Source: a virus
IMG/VR virus record: IMGVR_UViG_3300025225_000065
Location: 1 to 43,752 of that record
DNA: 43,752 bases
Direction: 5' to 3' (one strand)
Under the pieces are notes generated by a model, which did not search any database, was not told the DNA's origin, and worked only from the letters and a program-made list of their open reading frames with translations. Each line of letters opens with the position of its first letter. Position 1 is the first letter of the stretch. Shown one piece after another: positions 39,280-43,752 of this stretch. A program made the position numbers and the translations under genes.

Positions 39280-39504
39280 ATGACAAACAAGGAATATCGC
39301 GCCTGGAAAGCAGAGAAGCAAAGCCGGATCAGGGAAATGAGTCTTGATGAACTGACGGAGTTCTCGCAAGAAGTGGAGCGAGTCAAGCGAGTAGAGGCTG
39401 CGAAGCCAAGCGCAAAAGTCCGGCACAAAGTCAAAACGATATTCGTTTATATCGCCGCCGCCATTATCATCTTAGGTGGAGCAGCTTATAAAATCTTCGA
39501 GTAA
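39280..39504 (+). CDS. Small membrane-anchored protein of the lysis region
   Basis: 74 residues from ATG 39280; the strong AAGGAGGTGG (39248-39257) is too far upstream for it and would better fit CTG 39265, adding five residues. Charged coiled N-terminus (REMSLDELTEFSQEVERVKR) and one C-terminal membrane segment (TIFVYIAAAIIILGGAAYKIF). It resembles small tail-anchored proteins near phage lysis genes; an XhlA-like role is possible. Confidence 0.55.
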   Translation: MTNKEYRAWKAEKQSRIREMSLDELTEFSQEVERVKRVEAAKPSAKVRHKVKTIFVYIAAAIIILGGAAYKIFE

Positions 39505-39507
39505 TTA

Positions 39508-39536
39508 TTTACACTTACCAAATCCTGTGCTATGAT
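39508..39536 (+). promoter_or_regulatory. Strong promoter driving a short RNA
   Basis: TTTACA (39508-39513), 17-base spacer, TG-C-TATGAT extended -10 (39528-39536). Transcription would start near 39543 and stop at the 39570-39604 terminator, giving an RNA of about 60 bases with no reading frame. Confidence 0.7.
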
Positions 39537-39542
39537 CAAATC

Positions 39543-39603
39543 AACCAAATCGCGAAGCACGCGTCTAAAAGAGCTGAGGGAAAGCATCCCCGGCTCTTTT
39601 TGC
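39543..39603 (+). ncRNA. Candidate antisense RNA of a type I toxin-antitoxin pair
   Basis: A short promoter-to-terminator transcript with no coding capacity. It is antisense to the expected 3' end of the minus-strand toxin message, which would end at the same bidirectional terminator. TxpA/RatA on the B. subtilis skin element and BsrG/SR4 are built in this way. Boundaries are inferred. Confidence 0.45.
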
Positions 39604-39604
39604 A
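39570..39604. terminator. Bidirectional terminator shared by antisense RNA and toxin mRNA
   Basis: Outer stem AAGAGC / GCTCTT (one base offset) and inner GGG / CCC; TTTTT follows on the plus strand and TTTT on the minus strand. Both converging transcripts can end here and would overlap across it. Confidence 0.7.
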
Positions 39605-39694
39605 TTCTTGTGCAACACTTGCCTAAGCATCATTTTGGAGTACCTGCATAAGATGGGTAGTGGGACGCTCGGAACGCCCCACCGCCCGTTAGCT

Positions 39695-39802
39695 TCACTT
39701 GCTTTTATTAATCATTGCAACGGTAAGCGTGAGGATGCTTGACACCGTTGTGATGAACAGACTACAACCAGCAATGATCAACATCGCGGTATCGTGGTCC
39801 AC
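39695..39802 (-). CDS. Putative holin-like type I toxin peptide (35 aa)
   Basis: GTG 39802 with AAAGGAG eight bases upstream. The peptide (M)DHDTAMLIIAGCSLFITTV continues as one hydrophobic helix and ends in a basic tail (INKSK). Size, single membrane helix, acidic start and Lys tail match the 'putative holin-like toxin' / TxpA group. A long 5' leader is likely, with a possible extended -10 (TGTTATACT, minus strand, about 39882-39890). It is opposed by a short RNA at its 3' side. Assigned by size and architecture only. Confidence 0.6.
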   Translation of the reverse strand: MDHDTAMLIIAGCSLFITTVSSILTLTVAMINKSK

Positions 39803-39908
39803 TTGTCCAACTCCTTTCTCGAAGGGGTTATTTTCCTTTCCGTAGATATAATATGCGCGTCGTCCAGCAAAACTGTACAAAAGTATAACAATTTTATAAA
39901 AATATTTT

Positions 39909-39931
39909 GCCACCTTAATGGTGGCTTTTCT
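39909..39931 (+). terminator. Rho-independent terminator
   Basis: GCCACC / GGTGGC with a TTAAT loop, then TTTTCTTA. It separates the toxin region from the lysis genes on the plus strand. Confidence 0.75.
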
Positions 39932-39956
39932 TATGCCCTTAAAGGAGGCGATGCCA

Positions 39957-40109
39957 TTGAATAGCGTTAAAAAACAGAATACTAAAAAAGAAGACCGCAC
40001 TGAGGTATGGATACGCCTCGAATGCGGTCTTTCTGTTACCTGGGAGGGTCTATGGATTGGCTCAACTGGATCAGCACAGCCATTAGCAGCCTTGCCAGAG
40101 AAGGCCTAA
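39957..40109 (+). CDS. Doubtful small frame (50 aa)
   Basis: TTG 39957 follows AAAGGAGGCG at good spacing, so initiation is plausible. However, most of its N-terminal part is encoded by a large hairpin (39991-40036). It overlaps the next gene by 58 bases. It may be a real leader peptide or just a ribosome-bound leader sequence. Confidence 0.3.
   Translation: MNSVKKQNTKKEDRTEVWIRLECGLSVTWEGLWIGSTGSAQPLAALPEKA
39991..40036 (-). terminator. Large hairpin, terminator on the minus strand
   Basis: AAGACCGCA (39991-39999) pairs with TGCGGTCTT (40023-40031), with inner GAGG / CCTC. On the minus strand it is followed by CTTTTTT. On the plus strand TTTCTGTT follows, so weaker termination there is possible. 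Confidence 0.6.
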
Positions 40110-40633
40110 GAGTCACAAGCGTAATCGTCATTTTGGCCGCGCTGCTTAAAGTACCGTGGGTGCAACGGTTGATCCTGCGGTATATGCCCCGACGCTTTAG
40201 GCAGCGTGAACATACGCGCAATACGGCGATCCTCTACGAGATCCGGGAGCTTCGCGCACGAATGGAGGAAATGGCATGGGATGCAGGCTCGAGAAGTGGC
40301 GGAGAGAATGGCCGGAACAGCATATTGCAGCTCTCAAATGGTGCGCCTGCCGTTACCACAACGTTTATCACACCCCGAACGGGGATATTCCGATTCCAAA
40401 GGAGAAGGACAATGACACCATCAAAAATTAACTGGGTTACGCTTGTGCCTGCTGTCATGGGTGGCGTGAAACTCATCCTTCAAAGCTTCGGAATTGACGT
40501 CATCACAGACGAACTTATCGACCAAGTAGCAAACGTAGCTGCGTCAGTAGCCGTTATAGTAGGCATCATTGCCACGCACAAGAAGCAGCCAGCCATCGAT
40601 AAACTAAACGTGCCTATCGAATCGGGGGAATGA
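40052..40633 (+). CDS. Membrane protein fused in frame to a holin-like domain
   Basis: 194 residues from ATG 40052 (GGGAGGG upstream). N-terminal membrane helix (VTSVIVILAALLKVPWV), basic segment, coiled coil (RNTAILYEIRELRARMEEM), a variable linker, then 'WVTLVPAVMGGVKLILQSFGID' and 'ANVAASVAVIVGIIA', a two-helix holin. A second ribosome site and ATG at 40412 would make the holin alone. A further frame (40276-40431) overlaps the linker. Expected to act in the cell membrane, timing lysis with the amidase downstream. Confidence 0.65.
   Translation: MDWLNWISTAISSLAREGLRVTSVIVILAALLKVPWVQRLILRYMPRRFRQREHTRNTAILYEIRELRARMEEMAWDAGSRSGGENGRNSILQLSNGAPAVTTTFITPRTGIFRFQRRRTMTPSKINWVTLVPAVMGGVKLILQSFGIDVITDELIDQVANVAASVAVIVGIIATHKKQPAIDKLNVPIESGE
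40276..40431 (+). CDS. Overlapping small Cys/Trp-rich protein (51 aa)
   Basis: In the +2 frame relative to the 40052 gene, ATG 40276 follows TGGAGGAAA by about 8 bases. It encodes MGCRLEKWRREWPEQHIAAL and a Cys/His-containing tail, a more protein-like sequence than the overlapping linker. It ends past the internal holin start (40412). One of the two frames here may be non-functional. Confidence 0.4.
   Translation: MGCRLEKWRREWPEQHIAALKWCACRYHNVYHTPNGDIPIPKEKDNDTIKN
40412..40633 (+). CDS. Phage holin from internal start (73 aa)
   Basis: ATG 40412 follows AAAGGAGAAGG. The product has two predicted membrane helices, a short loop and a charged C-terminus (THKKQPAIDKL), as in small phage holins. 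It is in frame with the longer 40052 gene, so two products could coexist. This internal start has the better ribosome site. Confidence 0.55.
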   Translation: MTPSKINWVTLVPAVMGGVKLILQSFGIDVITDELIDQVANVAASVAVIVGIIATHKKQPAIDKLNVPIESGE

Positions 40634-40635
40634 TC

Positions 40636-41397
40636 ATGGTACCGGACAAACTGACTTACCCGGCAGGCGTTCCAGAATCGATCAAGTCCGTGCTGATTGT
40701 GGATCTGAGGAAGAGCCTGCCGGTCAATCCTAAATATACTTGGGAAGTGCTGAAGGGGCCGCGTGACGTCGCGCAGCTGACGACGATCGTTATGCATCAC
40801 GACGCGATGGCGAAGCTTAAAACCTCCGCTTTTAATGATCGTGAGCTGGCTTCAAGAATCGCGACGTCTCACATCGATTCGAAAAAGAACATCCCAGGAG
40901 GCGACGCCGGATTCCCTTATCACCTATGGGTGCGCAATGGCATCGTGTACCTATGCAACAACTTCGAGGCGTTCACCTATGGTGTGAAGGAAAACAACAG
41001 CTATACGGTCCATATCTGCGTTTCAGGCGACTATGCCAACTCCGACTCGCTGACTGAGCAGGATCGCACGGCGCTGTACGCTGCGTATTTCTTCGCCAAG
41101 CAGTTTATGCCTCAGTATCAGAAGAGCGTGGGACACAAAGAGCTAATGCCGACAGACTGCCCAGGCTACAACATGGACAAGGTACGCAAGGACATCGCGA
41201 CGTTCGAACTAGACATGACATTAAACAGCTCGCCCAACACCGTCCTGTCGCGCATCTTCGCCTTCCATACGCGGTACCTGGACCTCTACAACAAGGCCAT
41301 TAAGGAGACCGACCCGAACAAGGACGCGGCACGGTACAAGCTTAACCAACTGATTGACGAGGCTGTAGCTGCCGGGATTTACACGCCCCAACAATAA
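40636..41397 (+). CDS. Endolysin, N-acetylmuramoyl-L-alanine amidase (Amidase_2)
   Basis: 253 residues from ATG 40636 (GGGGGA upstream; ATG 40630 is too close). 'LTTIVMHHDAMA' gives the first zinc His (about 54-55), 'YTVHICVSGDY' follows, and 'GHKELMPTDCPGYN' gives the second His and the Cys ligand of the Amidase_2/PGRP site. A C-terminal helical region (about 190-253), not a known wall-binding repeat, may target it. It cleaves the amide bond between muramic acid and the stem peptide. It overlaps the holin stop by no bases and is directly coupled. Confidence 0.9.
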   Translation: MVPDKLTYPAGVPESIKSVLIVDLRKSLPVNPKYTWEVLKGPRDVAQLTTIVMHHDAMAKLKTSAFNDRELASRIATSHIDSKKNIPGGDAGFPYHLWVRNGIVYLCNNFEAFTYGVKENNSYTVHICVSGDYANSDSLTEQDRTALYAAYFFAKQFMPQYQKSVGHKELMPTDCPGYNMDKVRKDIATFELDMTLNSSPNTVLSRIFAFHTRYLDLYNKAIKETDPNKDAARYKLNQLIDEAVAAGIYTPQQ

Positions 41398-41401
41398 GGA
41401 A

Positions 41402-41423
41402 AGGGCCTCCGTAGTGGGGCCCT
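41402..41423. terminator. Hairpin between converging genes
   Basis: AGGGCC / GGCCCT stem after the amidase gene, overlapping the stop codon of the minus-strand gene. There is no T-run, so termination is uncertain. Confidence 0.45.
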
Positions 41424-41814
41424 AATCCTCCATATAAGTCTTCTTGTTCAGGATCCGGATCCCCGATATTTCCTTGGCAATCGAGTCGAGCTTATCTTTC
41501 AAGTCTTCCTGCAGAATTTTCCTCTTATAAGGGAACGACTGCTTAACCCGTTTAATCGAAGTATGTACATATATAAGTGGGTCTTTTTCATCATCATCAA
41601 TCTTCACTACGAACATACCATGATCGCGCATCTCGTCCTTCGTCAGCTTCAGCCGGTCATTGAACATGCTGCCCATCATCTTCGTCATCTTCATCCTAAA
41701 TCCGCGATTCGGCATCCGAGGATCATCCAGGTACGCTATCTCATCCTGTGCCATTTTAATTAGATATGTAAGGTGTACGTAGTCGCGTAAAAGTTCAATC
41801 TCGATCTGTTCCAT
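41422..41814 (-). CDS. Hypothetical protein, divergent from the excision module
   Basis: 130 residues from ATG 41814, with GGAGGTG six bases upstream; an upstream GTG lies within that site. Helical and charged (EIELLRDYVHLTYLIKMAQDEI), no recognised domain. Its promoter (ATGACA-N17-TATAAT) contains a perfect LexA-type box, so it is probably DNA-damage induced. It shares that box with the divergent LexA-like gene. Confidence 0.65.
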   Translation of the reverse strand: MEQIEIELLRDYVHLTYLIKMAQDEIAYLDDPRMPNRGFRMKMTKMMGSMFNDRLKLTKDEMRDHGMFVVKIDDDEKDPLIYVHTSIKRVKQSFPYKRKILQEDLKDKLDSIAKEISGIRILNKKTYMED

Positions 41815-41833
41815 TATAGGCACCTCCGGTTAT

Positions 41834-41862
41834 ATTATAATGGGAACATGCGTTCTTGTCAT
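41834..41862 (-). promoter_or_regulatory. Promoter of the minus-strand gene, with LexA box in spacer
   Basis: On the minus strand: ATGACA (41857-41862), 17-base spacer, TATAAT (41834-41839). The spacer holds GAAC-ATGC-GTTC. Good consensus match and spacing. Confidence 0.7.
41844..41855. promoter_or_regulatory. Perfect LexA-type box GAAC-ATGC-GTTC
   Basis: It matches the Gram-positive LexA/DinR core GAAC-N4-GTTC exactly. It lies between two divergent genes and inside the -35/-10 spacer of the leftward promoter. The rightward genes are a LexA-like winged-helix protein and the recombinase. Confidence 0.7.
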
Positions 41863-41883
41863 TATATACACGAGGTGATCGGA

Positions 41884-42117
41884 TTGATACCAGATAAAGA
41901 AAGGAAACTCATCAATATCCTTTCCAATTTCTCGACTACACATAAACGAATGCCCACCTTTGACGAACTGTACAAAAAAACAGGGCTGCGTGAGGGGATT
42001 CATCGCAATACCCTGAATCGATTAGCCGAGCGGTATGTACTGACTTGGGACGGGAAGGACATTCAGACGGTTAAGCTCGATCCTCAATGGAGGTACTTTA
42101 TCGATAAAGTTCAGTAA
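41884..42117 (+). CDS. LexA N-terminal-like winged-helix protein
   Basis: 77 residues from TTG 41884, with GAGGTGAT four to five bases upstream. 'DKERKLINILSNFSTTHKRMPTFDELYKKTGLREGIHRNTLNRLAERYVL' has the layout of the LexA DNA-binding domain. There is no Ser-Lys autopeptidase, so it cannot self-cleave like LexA. It lies directly upstream of the recombinase and could act as an excision regulator or directionality factor (inference). Confidence 0.65.
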   Translation: MIPDKERKLINILSNFSTTHKRMPTFDELYKKTGLREGIHRNTLNRLAERYVLTWDGKDIQTVKLDPQWRYFIDKVQ

Positions 42118-42192
42118 AGATGGACAAATCTTGCCGCATAACCTCTTCCGAGGTGAGCGCGGTGCATTTCAACTTTATACCCGGAGAACTCA

Positions 42193-42221
42193 ATGACAAG
42201 ATCCGTTCCCACTGCTACAAT
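42193..42221 (+). promoter_or_regulatory. Promoter of the recombinase gene
   Basis: ATGACA (42193-42198), 17-base spacer, TG-C-TACAAT extended -10 (42216-42221). It is a sigma-A-type sequence. I see no convincing sigma-E match, although spoIVCA in B. subtilis is sigma-E/SpoIIID dependent. Confidence 0.55.
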
Positions 42222-42255
42222 TATTTATTACAGCGGTATAGGAGGGAACGGCAGC

Positions 42256-43752
42256 ATGATCGGGATCTATCTGCGGGTATCGACCGAGGACCAATCGAAG
42301 CACGGATACAGCTTGAAAGACCAGGAGAGACAGTGCAGAGAGAAAGCCCGGACGAGTGATGTAAAGGTCTATACGGACGATGGATATTCCGGTGAGTACT
42401 TAGACCGCCCGGCCCTTGCGCAGCTCCGTAGAGACGTCAAAGAGCGGCTCATAGAAAAGGTAGTATGCTATGACCCGGACCGTCTGAGCCGTAACCTTAT
42501 GAATCAGCTCATCATTACAGAAGAATTCCGCAAGCGCGGCGTTGATATGGTTTTTGTAACAGGTGAATATGACGATACGCCTCTTGGGAAGCTGTCGTTC
42601 AATATAAAAGGCGTTATCGCTGAGTACGAAAAAGCCGTCATCAACGATCGCATGAGTCGTGGACGCAGAGAAAAAGCGCGTCAGGGTAAAGTAGTAAAAA
42701 ATTCATACTTATACGGGTACACTTTTAATAAAGAAAAGGATCAATACGAGATCAACGAATACGAAGCAAATATTGTCCAGACGATATTCGACTTATTCAC
42801 AAAGCCCAGTGCAGTTAAGGGGATAAATGGGATAGCCAAGTACTTAACAGCTCAAGAAGTACCAACCAAGCGCGGTGCGCCGGTTTGGCACCGGCAGGTG
42901 GTACGTCAAATTCTACTTAATGAAGCGTATACCGGCGTGTATTATCAAAATAGATACGACACTGAAGGGATGCTCGGAAATAAGCACAAACCTGATGACG
43001 AGAAGGTTAAAGTGTCTGAGCGGCCTGAAGAAGAATGGATTGAAACAGAGATTCCGGCCATCATTACGGAAGTCCAATTTAATCAAGCCATGATGCTACT
43101 AGGAGAATCTCGGAGAAGATATTCAAAAGATTCACTTCGTAAATACCTACTTTCTGGACTGGTTCGCTGCGGGGAATGCGGGAATACGATGACTGGTCGG
43201 CAGTCCAAGAACTGGGGAACGTACGTATTGGAATACAGTGATATTAAAAATTATGCCGGCGCGCTTTTTAAGGGCTGTGGAATGCATGTCCAATGCGAGG
43301 AAATCGATAAAGGCGTTTGGGAGACGGTCGTCGCATGGCTGGATAACCCGGATCAAATAGCTGCAGCTGCGGAAGATCGGGACGCTATGTCCTACGAGCA
43401 AACAGAACTCGAGCGTGTAGAAAGAGAAATTGAGAAAACGAAGGCAGCACGTAAACGCCTCATTAAACTGTTCTCGCTTGGTGAGGATATCGGGGAAGAA
43501 GACATCCGTAGCGAATTGAAGGAGCTTGCGGACAAAGAAGAGAAACTAAATCGGCAAGCAGAGGAACTTACGAAGGCGTTAACTGCGCAATCTAATCAGC
43601 AATCAAGCAAGGCGATGATCCAAGATGCTGCGGATTACTTTCTGCACAAGAACCGGGACGCCTTAACGTTTGAGGATCGCCAAGAACTCATACGTGCTAT
43701 CGTAAAAGAGGTACGTATCTATAAGGATCGAGTGGATATTATTTCATTCTGA
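42256..43752 (+). CDS. spoIVCA: Large serine recombinase, SpoIVCA-like skin excisionase
   Basis: 498 residues from ATG 42256 (ATAGGAGGG upstream), matching the 500 of SpoIVCA. Resolvase domain (1-140) with catalytic Ser9 in 'YLRVSTEDQS' and 'DPDRLSRN'; recombinase domain (about 160-270, 'GIAKYLTAQEVPTKRGAPVWH'); zinc ribbon with CGECG and a second pair near 'GCGMHVQC'; long coiled coil (about 385-460) that controls synapsis. It points at the missing N-terminal half of sigK, as in B. subtilis. It should excise the element precisely in the mother cell and rebuild sigK. The stop codon is two bases from the core repeat. Confidence 0.92.
   Translation: MIGIYLRVSTEDQSKHGYSLKDQERQCREKARTSDVKVYTDDGYSGEYLDRPALAQLRRDVKERLIEKVVCYDPDRLSRNLMNQLIITEEFRKRGVDMVFVTGEYDDTPLGKLSFNIKGVIAEYEKAVINDRMSRGRREKARQGKVVKNSYLYGYTFNKEKDQYEINEYEANIVQTIFDLFTKPSAVKGINGIAKYLTAQEVPTKRGAPVWHRQVVRQILLNEAYTGVYYQNRYDTEGMLGNKHKPDDEKVKVSERPEEEWIETEIPAIITEVQFNQAMMLLGESRRRYSKDSLRKYLLSGLVRCGECGNTMTGRQSKNWGTYVLEYSDIKNYAGALFKGCGMHVQCEEIDKGVWETVVAWLDNPDQIAAAAEDRDAMSYEQTELERVEREIEKTKAARKRLIKLFSLGEDIGEEDIRSELKELADKEEKLNRQAEELTKALTAQSNQQSSKAMIQDAADYFLHKNRDALTFEDRQELIRAIVKEVRIYKDRVDIISF
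43745..43750. other. Right attachment core candidate (CATTCT)
   Basis: The second copy of the 6-base core at 370-375, lying at the last codons of the recombinase gene. On the minus strand it reads AGAATG-AAAT, containing the AATGA core known from B. subtilis skin. The N-terminal sigK half is expected to the right. Confidence 0.55.

Noticed and set aside
1-43752. CRISPR arrays, transposons or insertion sequences
   Set aside because: No spaced direct repeats of CRISPR type, no transposase other than the serine recombinase, and no terminal inverted repeats were seen.

Overview
This window is one complete prophage-like element sitting inside a sporulation sigma factor gene of a spore-forming Firmicute. 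Paenibacillus or a close relative fits best, judging from the sigK sequence, strong AGGAGG ribosome-binding sites with frequent GTG/TTG starts, and moderate GC (inference, no search was run). The left edge (1-372, minus strand) is the C-terminal half of sigma-K (SpoIIIC-like), with no start signal of its own. The right edge (42256-43752) is a large serine recombinase of SpoIVCA type that reads toward where the N-terminal half of sigK should lie, just outside the window. CATTCT (AGAATG on the sigK strand) occurs at 370-375 and 43745-43750. This is the layout of the B. subtilis skin element: excision in the mother cell would rebuild sigK. Here the element carries a full-looking phage genome of about 43.4 kb.

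Layout. 516-3785: lysogeny and immunity module (LytTR-like protein, three Xre-type repressor/Cro proteins, an operator set with GATAAC-N4-GTTATC arms, a BRO-N/KilAC antirepressor, small ORFs). 3782-7149: recombination genes (annealing-protein candidate with an SSB-like tail, DUF3799 PD-(D/E)XK nuclease) and small metal-binding proteins. 7294-10817: many short, translationally coupled hypothetical genes. 10890-11307: two divergent small RHH proteins with palindromes between them. 11310-15558: replication (helicase loader with a possible iteron origin, DnaB-type helicase, DUF1064 nuclease) and more small genes. 15646-17585: coiled-coil protein, RsfA-like Myb protein and ArpU-like late regulator. 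17584-17630: late promoter. 17716-19275: small genes and a structured non-coding stretch. 19280-31633: packaging, capsid, neck and tail spike.

The virion genes look podovirus-like: a long P22-type portal, a scaffold-like protein, a capsid protein, short neck proteins, a 525-residue propeller/nozzle-like protein, a beta-helix spike, and large ejection-type proteins with a transglycosylase. No tape measure, sheath or major tail tube gene is seen. 31675-32796 (minus strand) is an AT-rich EpsG/Wzy-like polysaccharide polymerase placed next to the spike, probably a lysogenic-conversion gene. 32946-39249 holds the ejection proteins, including a textbook -1 frameshift signal (G GGA AAC, stop codon, 8-bp stem) that would fuse a transglycosylase domain onto a 528-residue protein. 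39280-41397 is the lysis region: a membrane protein, a minus-strand holin-like toxin with a candidate antisense RNA, a holin and an amidase. 41422-43752 is the excision-control region, with a perfect LexA-type box inside a divergent promoter, a LexA-like winged-helix protein and the recombinase.

The genes suggest an element under two controls: a developmental one (precise excision to restore sigK) and an SOS/repressor one (phage induction). Function calls rest on motif and family recognition from the sequence alone.
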